Assembly (NCBI GenBank): GCA_035712365.1
Contig: DASTAW010000007.1
Location: 39,531-103,530 of the forward strand
Direction: 5' to 3'
Length of the DNA: 64,000 bases
Source of the DNA: Terriglobia bacterium
Lineage (GTDB): Bacteria > Acidobacteriota > Terriglobia > UBA7540
Notes under the pieces: generated by a model
The model's database searches: none
The model's input: the letters and a program-made list of their open reading frames with translations, nothing else
Told to the model about the DNA's origin: nothing
Program-made: the position numbers and the translations under genes
Part shown: piece after piece, positions 23,382 to 31,759 of the stretch
Numbering within the stretch: the stretch's first letter is position 1
Layout: every line of letters starts with the position of its first letter

Positions 23382-24248
23382 CTAGATTTTGGGAATCTCT
23401 TCTTTCTCCCAGATCACGCGTTCGGCGCAAAACACCGGACCTTCAGTGCAGACTCGCTCGTAGGCTGCATGACCCGTTCCTTCCACGCGAATCGAGCATC
23501 CCAGGCACACACCGAGGCCGCATCCCATGCGGTTTTCCATCGAGACCAGGCAGGCATGTCCATACCGTCGCGCCAGATCGACTGTAGCGCGCAGCATCGC
23601 CCAGGGACCACAGGCCATCAGCAGAAATCTCTCGTTCGGGTGGCCGGCAAGATATTTCTCGAGCGGCGCGGTCACAAATCCCTGGTGGCCCTTTGAGCCG
23701 TTTTCTGTTGCCAGGACTATTTCCTCGACGTAGTTCTCAAAATCCTCTGTGCCCACCAGGTCGTCGCGAGTGCGGCCTCCAAAAAAAAGTCTCTGGCGCA
23801 GGCCCGCTCTGGCGATCTGTCGCGCCGGAAGCAGCAGCGCAGCGATGCCGATGCCGCCGGCGACGTGGAGAATTTCATCCGATGCCTGGGCGACGGCCAG
23901 GTATTCCTCCTCAAAAAAGCCGTGGCCCAACGGGGCCAGCAGTTCCACCTGGTCGCCGGGCTTGAGCAGGGCCATCAGGCGCGTTCCGCGTCCGACAATT
24001 TTGTAGAGAAGCTGGATGATCTCCAGAGCAGCCCCGTTCCGAGCCGCTTTGCCATTTGCAGCAGAGGCCCTGACATCGAAGATGCTCATGGGGCGGCGCA
24101 GCAGCACGTCCGAGTGTTCCAGCATGCGGACCATCGCGAACTGCCCGGGCCGCGTGGCCTGGGCCTGGCGCGGAGCATACAGCTCCAGAACGAAATGGCC
24201 GCCGGTCAACGGCCGATTCGCAACAACATCTACAATGTCGTTTTGCAT
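23382..24248 (-). CDS. pyrK: dihydroorotate dehydrogenase electron-transfer subunit
   Basis: The ATG at 24248 (GGGGAAG upstream) gives 288 residues. PyrK carries FAD and a 2Fe-2S cluster and passes electrons from PyrD to NAD. Seen are the FAD-binding RPMSIFDV region, [28 protein letters not shown], the NAD-type [14 protein letters not shown] strand, [17 protein letters not shown], and the cluster motif at the end: [15 protein letters not shown] with a later CTEGPVF Cys, the C-x4-C-x2-C...C type. It is the first gene of the operon, with pyrD next. Longer starts upstream would overlap the divergent CorC gene region. Confidence 0.93.
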   Translation of the reverse strand: MQNDIVDVVANRPLTGGHFVLELYAPRQAQATRPGQFAMVRMLEHSDVLLRRPMSIFDVRASAANGKAARNGAALEIIQLLYKIVGRGTRLMALLKPGDQVELLAPLGHGFFEEEYLAVAQASDEILHVAGGIGIAALLLPARQIARAGLRQRLFFGGRTRDDLVGTEDFENYVEEIVLATENGSKGHQGFVTAPLEKYLAGHPNERFLLMACGPWAMLRATVDLARRYGHACLVSMENRMGCGLGVCLGCSIRVEGTGHAAYERVCTEGPVFCAERVIWEKEEIPKI

Positions 24249-24381
24249 CTTCCCCATTCTAGCAGAACCCATGGCGCGACAGGTGCTATGCACCCATTGG
24301 CACGCCGCACATCGCGGCAATTTGAAGGGACTTTTTATCGCAGCCCGTTTTCGGGCTAGAATGCAGAGCAGGGAACCTGCC

Positions 24382-25758
24382 ATGAGTTTTTTTTTACAAT
24401 GGGCGCTGATTTTGGGCCTGATCGCGGTGAACGCATTTTTTGTGGCCACTGAATATGCGCTGCTGAGCGTCCGCCGCAGCCGTTTGCAGCAGCTTGTGCG
24501 GATGGGCAATGCGCGTGCCATGCTGGTCCAGAAAATCCTGGCCTATCCCAGCCGCCTGTTCTCCGCCCTGCAACTGGGCGTGACCGCCGCAAGTCTGCTG
24601 CTGGGCTGGCTGGGAGAGGGGATGCTGGCGGGAGATATTCGCGGTTTGCTGGACGAGCGGGTCCGCCATCTTGCCGGTCCCGTGTCGCACGGGCTTGCCA
24701 CGCTGATTGCATTCCTGCTGATCACCGGCCTGCTGATGGTCCTGGGCGAGCTGGCGCCGAAGACCATCGGCTATGAGCGTGCCGAAAGGGTGGCGTTGAT
24801 CTTTGCCCTGCCGCTTACCGTGTTCATGCGCGTAGTTCGCGTTCCCGTGGTGGCGATGGACCGCCTGGCGAGTGCCGTGACGCGGGCGGTTGGCGTTGCG
24901 GCGTCGACGGGGCATGGCGACCTGCACAGCCTGGAGGAAGTGGAACTGATCGTGACGGGAGTGCGCAAGCGCGGGCTGCTGGGCGAGGAACAGGAGGAGA
25001 TGATCCACAGCATTTTCGATCTGCACCGCGCGCTGGTCCGCGAAATCATGGTGCCGAGGAATCAGATTACTTCGCTGCCTTTCAGCAAGGACCTCCGTTT
25101 TCTTCTGGACAGCATTGTCAAGGACCAGCACTCGCGCGTTCCCATCTACGAAGCTTCGCCGGACCACATCATTGGAGTGCTTTACGCCCGCGATCTGCTG
25201 GGAGTAACGCTCGACCGCCTCAGCCGTCATATTCCCCTCGATGAGCCGCTAGACCTGATGTCGCTGCTGCACCCGCCGATGATCGTCCCGGAAACGATGC
25301 CCCTCATCAAGGTGCTGGATGAGGCCCGCCGGCGCCGTGCGCACCTGGCCCTGGTGGTGGACGAGTTCGGCACTTTTGTGGGGCTGGTGACCATTGAAGA
25401 CGTCCTGGAACAGATTGTGGGCGAAATCCAGGACGAATACGACCGGGAGGAAGCGGCTATCAAAAAAGTGGGCGACGACGTTCTGGTGGTCGATGCGGCA
25501 CTCAGCTTGCGCGAGCTTGCCGACGATTATGAGATTGTGCTGCCACGCGGTGAGGGCTATGAGACGCTGGCCGGCTTTGTGCTGGATTGCCTGGGCAAAA
25601 TCCCCAAGGGCGGGGAGAGCTTTGCCTACGAAGGCCGGGTTTACACCGTGGTGGATATGGATGGTCTCAGAGTGTCAAAGGTGAAGATTGAGAAACTTGG
25701 CAGCAAGGGCGACCGCCCCAGGGTAGCGCCCGGACGGCCCAAAGGAACCTCAGCGTAA
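24382..25758 (+). CDS. CorC/HlyC-type CNNM-CBS membrane protein
   Basis: The ATG at 24382 gives 458 residues (24361 would add seven). The CNNM (DUF21) domain has four membrane segments at about 3-25, 57-80, 92-125 and 132-155, with FVATEYALLSVRRSRLQQL and LVLGELAPKTIGYERAERVAL as its hallmarks. Two CBS motifs follow (VREIMVPRNQITSLPFS and HSRVPIYEASPDHIIGVLYARDL). A C-terminal CorC_HlyC domain (DEFGTFVGLVTIEDVLEQIVGEI, EGYETLAGFVLDCLG) is present. The family is linked to magnesium or cobalt efflux and to haemolysin-named proteins. It diverges from pyrK. A T9 run occurs in codons 3-5, a spot prone to sequencing errors. Confidence 0.92.
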   Translation: MSFFLQWALILGLIAVNAFFVATEYALLSVRRSRLQQLVRMGNARAMLVQKILAYPSRLFSALQLGVTAASLLLGWLGEGMLAGDIRGLLDERVRHLAGPVSHGLATLIAFLLITGLLMVLGELAPKTIGYERAERVALIFALPLTVFMRVVRVPVVAMDRLASAVTRAVGVAASTGHGDLHSLEEVELIVTGVRKRGLLGEEQEEMIHSIFDLHRALVREIMVPRNQITSLPFSKDLRFLLDSIVKDQHSRVPIYEASPDHIIGVLYARDLLGVTLDRLSRHIPLDEPLDLMSLLHPPMIVPETMPLIKVLDEARRRRAHLALVVDEFGTFVGLVTIEDVLEQIVGEIQDEYDREEAAIKKVGDDVLVVDAALSLRELADDYEIVLPRGEGYETLAGFVLDCLGKIPKGGESFAYEGRVYTVVDMDGLRVSKVKIEKLGSKGDRPRVAPGRPKGTSA

Positions 25759-25773
25759 GCTTCCGGGAAATTC

Positions 25774-26679
25774 TCAGGCAGTCTCGGCCGGTTCAGCGGT
25801 CAGCTTCACTTCCACCTCTGCTCCGCGGTTGACGTTCAACGCCCTGGCCGCCGAGCCGCGATTGGTACAAATTTCAATAAACCCCGAGCTGCCGACCACG
25901 GCAAAAAGTTCTGACGCTTCGCCTGCTGCAAAGGATTCATGGATGCGAGTGATTTCGCGCCCGTTGATCCTGATGCGGAAGGGCGGCGGATCCTGGCCAA
26001 AAATCTGCGGGACGTCGCTGGGTGCAATATTCGTAATGATGTTCCCGAATTTGTCAACCTTGATGGTGACACCTTTGATGGTGGAGGCATCTTGCGATTT
26101 GGGCCGGACCGAAGTGAATCTTGCAAAATCATCGATGACGCTGCCGAATTTTTCGAGTTCCATACCGCGGCTGAGCCAGGCGGCCACCGGCGCAAAAATA
26201 TCCCGGCCGTGAAAAGTGTTGCTGACCGGCTTACGGAAGAAATGCTCGGCGGTCACCTGGCGGACTTCCACGCGCTCTTCGCGCTCGTAAACCATCGAGA
26301 GCACGCCATTGTCGGGCGCCACAAACCTGTAATCTTTCGACTGTACAAGGATGGGGCGCCGTTCGGAGCCTACGCCCGGGTCCACCACCACGAGGTGGAT
26401 GGTGCCGGGTGGGAAGACGTGGTAGCTCTGCGATAAGCTGTAGGCGCCGTCGAAAATGTCGAAGGAATTCACCTGGTGATTGATGTCAACAATCGTGGCG
26501 TCGGGGTTGATGCTGAGGATAACGCCTTTCATGACGCCTACGAAATGGTCGTTCTCGCTAAAATCCGTAGTGATTGAAATGATCGGTTTTCCAGCCAACT
26601 TGCCCTCGCGCCAGTGAATTGCCGCCAAACCACGCCAGAGTGCAACGTAGCGAAAAGACCGCTCCCTGTCAAGCTGCAC
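25774..26679 (-). CDS. SAM hydrolase (DUF62, SAM hydroxide adenosyltransferase)
   Basis: The 301-residue product belongs to the DUF62/chlorinase-like family. These enzymes hydrolyse S-adenosylmethionine to adenosine and methionine, with hydroxide as nucleophile, through a conserved Asp-Arg-His triad. Visible blocks are SITTDFSENDHFVGVMKGVILS, VVVDPGVGSERRPI, the VSNTFHGRDIFAPVAAWLSRG motif, and the C-terminal domain with IKGVTIKVDKFGNIITNI. The GTG at 26679 is the longest start. A TTG at 26598 after GAGGG would remove about 27 residues and begin near SITTDF, which matches the usual family start better. It converges on the CorC gene with 15 bp between stops. Confidence 0.9.
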   Translation of the reverse strand: MQLDRERSFRYVALWRGLAAIHWREGKLAGKPIISITTDFSENDHFVGVMKGVILSINPDATIVDINHQVNSFDIFDGAYSLSQSYHVFPPGTIHLVVVDPGVGSERRPILVQSKDYRFVAPDNGVLSMVYEREERVEVRQVTAEHFFRKPVSNTFHGRDIFAPVAAWLSRGMELEKFGSVIDDFARFTSVRPKSQDASTIKGVTIKVDKFGNIITNIAPSDVPQIFGQDPPPFRIRINGREITRIHESFAAGEASELFAVVGSSGFIEICTNRGSAARALNVNRGAEVEVKLTAEPAETA

Positions 26680-26719
26680 GCCCGATTTATAGAGACATCT
26701 CAGCCCATTGCGAAGGGGC

Positions 26720-26749
26720 TTGACATGCTCAACGGTTGCGGCTTATAGT
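26720..26749 (+). promoter_or_regulatory. strong promoter of PadR gene 2
   Basis: TTGACA (26720-26725), an 18-bp spacer and TATAGT (26744-26749) match the sigma-70 consensus closely. The -10 overlaps the left end of the dyad operator. Confidence 0.75.
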
Positions 26750-26766
26750 CCTAAATATGTTAGGAC
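26748..26766. promoter_or_regulatory. PadR operator dyad
   Basis: GTCCTAA-ATATG-TTAGGAC is a perfect 7-5-7 inverted repeat. It overlaps the -10 box and the start of transcription and ends 5 bp before the PadR ATG. That is the layout expected for autorepression by a PadR dimer. The site also covers the only obvious ribosome site. Confidence 0.75.
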
Positions 26767-26771
26767 ATGAC

Positions 26772-27113
26772 ATGAACAAACGCGCTCAAATACTTCCCGG
26801 GACACTCGATCTCCTGATCCTCAAGGCGGTTTCGCTCGGCCCTTTGCACGGCTATGGCATTCTCCTCAGAATTGGGCAGATTTCGAAAGGAGCGTTCGAG
26901 ATCGAGCAAGGGGCGCTCTATCCCGCCCTGTTTCGGCTGGTCGGCAAGGGCTTTTTGAAGGCGAAGTGGGGCATATCGGAAAATAGCCAGCGAGCGAAGT
27001 TTTACGAGCTCACGGCGGCGGGCCGAAAACGGCTGCGGGAAGAAATCGACGATTGGCAGCGCCTGGTGGCTGCGATTGGGACAGTCCTCAACACACGCCC
27101 GGACGAAATATAA
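26772..27113 (+). CDS. PadR-family transcriptional regulator 2
   Basis: The ATG at 26772 gives 113 residues; longer starts would lie inside the promoter. The winged-helix motifs match PadR 1: QILPGTLDLLILKAV, GPLHGYGILLRIGQ, EIEQGALYPALFRLVGKGFL, KWGISENSQRAKFYELTA and a C-terminal dimer helix with DDWQRLVAAIGTVLN. The ADOP gene starts 94 bp downstream, so the pair is likely co-transcribed. The overlapping operator at 26748-26766 indicates negative autoregulation that would also set permease levels. Confidence 0.92.
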   Translation: MNKRAQILPGTLDLLILKAVSLGPLHGYGILLRIGQISKGAFEIEQGALYPALFRLVGKGFLKAKWGISENSQRAKFYELTAAGRKRLREEIDDWQRLVAAIGTVLNTRPDEI

Positions 27114-27207
27114 AGAGGCAGTGATGAGTGATGGGTGACGGGCACGGGTCGCCGCAGTCAGCCGCCTTTTGGCTGGCAGCAAGTATTTTATAGCGCAGCA
27201 AAGAACT

Positions 27208-29868
27208 ATGAGCTTACTGTCTTCGGTTCGCACGGCGCTTGATTTTTTGTTCCGGCGGCCGCAGGTCGAGCGGGAAATGGAAGAAGAGTTTCGCCTGCAT
27301 CTGCGATGCCGGGCGAATGACCTGGAACGCCGGGGAGTATCCCGCGTGGAAGCGGAACGGCAAGCGCGGATGGAGTTTGGCGGATATCAAAGGTACAAGG
27401 AAGAGTGCCGCGAAGCGCTGGGAACACGGTTGCTCGGTGGGCTTGTCGCCGACGCGCGTTACGGCTTGCGGCAGTTGCGCCGAGATCGTGGCTTTACGGT
27501 GATTGCGGTCCTGATTCTGGGGCTGGGCATCGGCGCGAACGTTGCTGTCTTCAGCGTGGTGGACACCATTCTGCTGCGGCCGCTGCCGTTCAGAGAGCCC
27601 GCCCGCCTCGTGTGGATTGAAGGTCCGCCCGCGGAGGGAGGCCTTTCGAGCATGACCTATTCCGGATATGCATTCAAGGAATATCAAGAGCGCAACCGCT
27701 CGCTCGAAAGCGTGACAGCATACATGCCCTTTTATGGCCCTTCTGACTACAAGCTGACAGGCCGCGGCGAACCGCAACCCGTCTCGGGCGTGAGGGTGGC
27801 CTGCAATTTCTTTGAGACGCTTGGTGTTCGACCGATGCTCGGGCGGCTGTTCACGCCGGAAGAATGCCAGAAAAATGGCCGTCCGGCGGTCCTGCTCAGT
27901 TACTTTTTTTGGAAGCGCCAGCTTTCGGGCGACCCTGCGATTGCCGGCCAAGCCATCGAACTGAATAATAATCCGGTGACGGTCGCCGGAGTGCTCCCGC
28001 CAACTTTCGATTTCGGTTCGGTTTTCGCGCCGGGAACCAGAATGGACATCTTCGTCCCTGCGATCATGGGCGAAATTGCCGACTGGGGAAATACGCTCCT
28101 CTTCATCGGCCGCATGAAGCCGGGAACCACCGTAGCGGGGACGCAAGCTGAGGCCAACCTCCTATTTCCACATCTTGATTTCAACCCGAAGCACCGGGAG
28201 TGGGACTTCGACAGATACCGGGCCCGGGCGCAATCGCTAAAGGACCACGTCAGCGGCAAGTTACGCCGATCCCTTATCGTCCTGTGGTCTGCGGTAGGCC
28301 TGATTCTCCTCATCGTCTGCGTGAATTTATCGAATCTCGAGCTGGCGCGTGCGGCGGCACGAAGCAAGGAATTCGCCATGCGCACGGCGCTCGGCGCGGG
28401 ACGGCGGCGGCTGGTCCGGCAATTGCTTACCGAAAGCCTGGTTCTTTCAATTGCGGGCGCGCTTCTCGGCCTGGGCTTTGCTTTCGCGATTACAGACTAT
28501 CTGGCGCATCAGGGTTCCATCGCGCTGCCGCTGCTCAGCAGCCTGCGCGTGGACGGACAGGCGTTGGCATGGACACTCATGATTGCGGTGGTCAGTGCGG
28601 TTATCTTCGGTCTTGCGCCGGCCCTCAAGATGTCGGACAAAAACATCCAGGCGACGCTGAAAGAGTCCGGGCATGGAACAAGCGAGGGCAGGAAACACGA
28701 ACGGGTGCGCGCAACCCTGGTGGTCTCGGAAGTCGCGCTGGCGTGCGTGTTGCTGATCGGAGCCGGGTTGCTGCTGCGCAGTTTTCTTCGGGTGCTCGAT
28801 GTGGATCTGGGATTCGAGCCCGACCACGCAGCGGCGATCAAAGTGGATTACGACGATAGCGGAGCCAACGACACCCAGCGAGCAGATCGGAGGGGCGCAA
28901 TTTGCGAGGAGATGCTCCGTCACATAAAGTCCATTCCCGGAATCGAGGCCGCTGGCATCTCGGACATGCTGCCGCTCGACCGCAACCGTAGCTGGGGGCT
29001 GGGGGCGAAAGGGGTCGAGTATAACCGGAAAGAATTCCCTGAGGCCTTCGTGTATGTCGTAACCCCCGGTTACCTGCCTGCGATGGGGATCGAACTGCGC
29101 GAGGGGCGCGACTTCAAATGGTCGGACACGGCTACGAGCGGTCGCGTGGTCATATTGAATGAGGCGGCGGCGAAAAGGCTCTGGCCCGGGCAAGATGCGC
29201 TGGGACGCATTGCCGAGATCCAGATGCGAGATACCCGAGTCATCGGCGTGGTTTCGGACGTTCGCGAAACGGCCGTTGAAGAATCATCCGGGCCTGAGAT
29301 CTATGTGCCCATCACCCAGGCGGGACCGGTGGGGGCGGAACTGGTGGTGCGCACGGCGCTGCCTCCGAATGCGCTGGCCACGAGCGTGATGCGCGTGCTC
29401 CGTTCGCTGAATCCGGGGCAGCCGGCGGCGGAGTTTCGACCCATTCGCCAGATTGTGGATCATGCCATCTCGCCCCGCCGTTTCTTCGTGCTTCTCGTTT
29501 CGACGTTTGCGGCTCTGGGACTGATCCTCGCTTTGCTCGGAATCTACGGCGTGATTTCATACTCCGTTGCAAGGCGGACGCAGGAAATCGGCATTCGCAT
29601 GGCGCTCGGCGCGACCCAGCGGCATGTGTTGCTGGGCGTCCTCGCGCGCACGCTGCGGCTCGCACTCGTAGGCATTGCCGTGGGGCTGACCGCATCGTTT
29701 GCGGCGGCGCAGTTGATTGCATCGATTCTCTTTGAGACGCAGCCGACTGATCCGGCAACGTTCGCAGCCATGGCAGTCCTGTTGCTTGCGGTTGCCTTTG
29801 CCGCCGGATATATCCCCGCGCGCCGGGCTTCCCGCATCGACCCGATGATTGCTCTCCGTGCTGAATAG
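27208..29868 (+). CDS. ADOP family MacB/FtsX-like permease 2
   Basis: The ATG at 27208 gives 886 residues. The architecture equals permease 1: a prefix domain (REMEEEFRLHLRCRANDLE), first helix (VIAVLILGLGIGANVAVFSVV), periplasmic MacB-like domain, FtsX helices (IVLWSAVGLILLIVCVNLSNLE and AFAITDYLA), second periplasmic half, and a four-helix end with PARRASRIDPMIALR. Long stretches match permease 1 nearly word for word (RAAARSKEFAMRTALGAGRR, FFVLLVSTFAALGLILALLG). They are clear paralogs about 11 kb apart. No ATPase is nearby. Its PadR partner has a different operator, so the two copies are probably under separate control. Confidence 0.92.
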   Translation: MSLLSSVRTALDFLFRRPQVEREMEEEFRLHLRCRANDLERRGVSRVEAERQARMEFGGYQRYKEECREALGTRLLGGLVADARYGLRQLRRDRGFTVIAVLILGLGIGANVAVFSVVDTILLRPLPFREPARLVWIEGPPAEGGLSSMTYSGYAFKEYQERNRSLESVTAYMPFYGPSDYKLTGRGEPQPVSGVRVACNFFETLGVRPMLGRLFTPEECQKNGRPAVLLSYFFWKRQLSGDPAIAGQAIELNNNPVTVAGVLPPTFDFGSVFAPGTRMDIFVPAIMGEIADWGNTLLFIGRMKPGTTVAGTQAEANLLFPHLDFNPKHREWDFDRYRARAQSLKDHVSGKLRRSLIVLWSAVGLILLIVCVNLSNLELARAAARSKEFAMRTALGAGRRRLVRQLLTESLVLSIAGALLGLGFAFAITDYLAHQGSIALPLLSSLRVDGQALAWTLMIAVVSAVIFGLAPALKMSDKNIQATLKESGHGTSEGRKHERVRATLVVSEVALACVLLIGAGLLLRSFLRVLDVDLGFEPDHAAAIKVDYDDSGANDTQRADRRGAICEEMLRHIKSIPGIEAAGISDMLPLDRNRSWGLGAKGVEYNRKEFPEAFVYVVTPGYLPAMGIELREGRDFKWSDTATSGRVVILNEAAAKRLWPGQDALGRIAEIQMRDTRVIGVVSDVRETAVEESSGPEIYVPITQAGPVGAELVVRTALPPNALATSVMRVLRSLNPGQPAAEFRPIRQIVDHAISPRRFFVLLVSTFAALGLILALLGIYGVISYSVARRTQEIGIRMALGATQRHVLLGVLARTLRLALVGIAVGLTASFAAAQLIASILFETQPTDPATFAAMAVLLLAVAFAAGYIPARRASRIDPMIALRAE

Positions 29869-30015
29869 CAGTTTGTCGCCGGATGCACTGGACACGGGAT
29901 TCCGTCCCGAGCTTCCAGATCGCCTCTTCTTATTTGGCTCGCAGGGACTCGGCTGGGTTCATGACTCAGGACGCCGGAGGTCTTTGATTGAACCTGCAAC
30001 GTCTGGTTCCTGCTA

Positions 30016-31131
30016 TCACTTTTGAAATATCTTGCGATATTCGGCCAGTGAAAGCGGCGGCCGCGAAGCCGTGGCGATGTTTTCCTCGAGGTGCTCGCTC
30101 CTGCTCATGCCCACCAGCGCGCAGGTAATTCCTGGAGTGGATCGGACAAATTGGATGGCCCGCTGAGCGTCTGTGGCCAGGCCCGGGATCCACTGCTTAA
30201 GGCCGGCTGGTAAGCCCCCTGCGAGGTGGCCCTGCAACAGCGTGGCGCTCGAAAAGACCATCAGGCCGTGCTCGCGCGTAACGTGGAGCAGCGGCGCACG
30301 ACCGCCGTTCGAAGCCTGGGTGTTCGCGGCCAGGGCCTCCGGCATGGCGATGTTAAAGGGAAGCTGTATGGCGCCGAAATGATGACTTTGCCCTCCCACT
30401 TCCCGCGCCACCCCGAGAATTTCCTCGAGCGAGATGGCCTCCTGCGAATCTGCCTGCACGCGAAAGCCGTTCCAGGTGGCAGCGCCGTACATGCGAATCT
30501 TGTCGTCTGCAACAGCCTGCTCGAGAACGGCGACGGCCATGCGCAATCGCCGCAGGAACTCTTCGTGTGCAACTTCACTGAGCTGGGTTTCGGGGTTGTG
30601 AAGGTAGTAGACGTCAATCGTTTCGATGCCAAGATTGCCGCGACTGACGTCAATCTGATGATCGAGGTATCGTGGCGAAAGCGTGTGGCAGCCGGCGACA
30701 ATTTCTTCCGGCTTTACAAGGCCGGTGCGAACAAGCCGCGCCTGGAAGTAAGCGGATGGATCAGCAGGCTCTTCGCCATCATATGCTAGAAAGCCGCCCT
30801 TGGTCGCCAGCAGGAGTTCATCGCGCTGGGCAATGCCGGAGGAGATCAATCCCGAGACAGCCCGCCCGACGGCACGCTCGCTGCGCATGTGACGGTAATT
30901 GACCGCGGTGTCGAAGACGTTTATTCCCGCACGGACCCCCAGTACGACGGTTTGCGCATATCGGGTGTCGACTTCGTCAGTGGGGTCGCCCAGGTAAGTT
31001 CCAAGGCCGATGGAACTGAGGCAGAGTCCGCGCGCCTGCCGATAATGCCCGGGCAGGCGATCGGCATGCCGCTGGCGGTGGCGCTCGGTTCCGTCCGGAG
31101 TTGCGTAACCTTGAATCAACACGAGTGGCAA
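30016..31131 (-). CDS. aldo/keto reductase
   Basis: The 371-residue protein starts at TTG 31131. The usual opening for this subfamily (ATPDGTERHRQRHAD and GLCLSSIGLGTYLGD) supports that. Unlike the relative at 12354, the catalytic tetrad is complete: INVFDTAVNY (Asp and Tyr), LLLATKGG (Lys) and IDVYYLHNPE (His). A C-terminal strand, STPGITCALVGMSRSEHLEEN, fits the cofactor-binding end. It likely reduces a carbonyl with NADPH. It is followed on the same strand by no close partner; 172 bp separate it from the UspA gene. Confidence 0.9.
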   Translation of the reverse strand: MPLVLIQGYATPDGTERHRQRHADRLPGHYRQARGLCLSSIGLGTYLGDPTDEVDTRYAQTVVLGVRAGINVFDTAVNYRHMRSERAVGRAVSGLISSGIAQRDELLLATKGGFLAYDGEEPADPSAYFQARLVRTGLVKPEEIVAGCHTLSPRYLDHQIDVSRGNLGIETIDVYYLHNPETQLSEVAHEEFLRRLRMAVAVLEQAVADDKIRMYGAATWNGFRVQADSQEAISLEEILGVAREVGGQSHHFGAIQLPFNIAMPEALAANTQASNGGRAPLLHVTREHGLMVFSSATLLQGHLAGGLPAGLKQWIPGLATDAQRAIQFVRSTPGITCALVGMSRSEHLEENIATASRPPLSLAEYRKIFQK

Positions 31132-31303
31132 TTCTGAAAGCGGATTTTGGTTCTACACCATCCGGATTCACCGGGGAAGTCCAGCCCGCCCTCCCATGCC
31201 AGGATCTGGTCAGCCTGTTTTTGCCCCTGGCTAAGCCGGGCCCTCGGAGACTACAACCTGAAGCCCTGCGCTTGTACCAGGCGCATCATTGACCGGGCGC
31301 AGC

Positions 31304-31720
31304 CTATTTGGCGCGAAGCAAGAGAACGGGGACGCTGATTCTATGCTGGACCCTCGGCGCCGTCGTGCCCAGGAGAAGATCTTTAACAAACCGATGCCCA
31401 TGGGTGCTCATGGCCACGAGGTCGCAGCCTTCCTGCTGGACCCATTTCACGATCTCGCTCGCCGGATCACCATAGGCGAGCGCGGCCTCGGCCGGAATTC
31501 CCTCTGCGTCGAACTCAGCCCTGACCCGATCCAGGTACGCCTTGTCTTGCGCGACTTCTGGACTGATAGCGTCGGGTCCGTACATGCGCGCGGCCCAGCC
31601 GTCGGCAACGTGCAGAAGGGCGACGCGGCTGTGCATGACTTTGGCCAGGGCTTTGATGTGTCCAATAATGGCACGGTCCGTGGGGGTCGTGTCCAAGGTT
31701 ACCAGGATCTTATGGTACAT
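31304..31720 (-). CDS. universal stress protein (UspA family)
   Basis: This is a 138-residue single UspA domain. The fold is read from YHKILVTLDTTPTDRAI, ALLHVADG, YLDRVRAEFDAEGIPAEAALAYGDPASEIVKW and the nucleotide-binding C-terminus CDLVAMSTHGHRFVKDLLLGTT with a final VPVLLL strand. The G-x2-G-x9-G-(S/T) ATP motif is only partly kept, so ATP binding is possible but unproven. The gene is 39 bp downstream of the Nramp transporter and probably shares its transcript, which would link it to metal stress. Confidence 0.9.
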   Translation of the reverse strand: MYHKILVTLDTTPTDRAIIGHIKALAKVMHSRVALLHVADGWAARMYGPDAISPEVAQDKAYLDRVRAEFDAEGIPAEAALAYGDPASEIVKWVQQEGCDLVAMSTHGHRFVKDLLLGTTAPRVQHRISVPVLLLRAK

Positions 31721-31759
31721 ATCAGTTTGCCGCGAAACTGACGGGCTGCGGCTTTTGGG

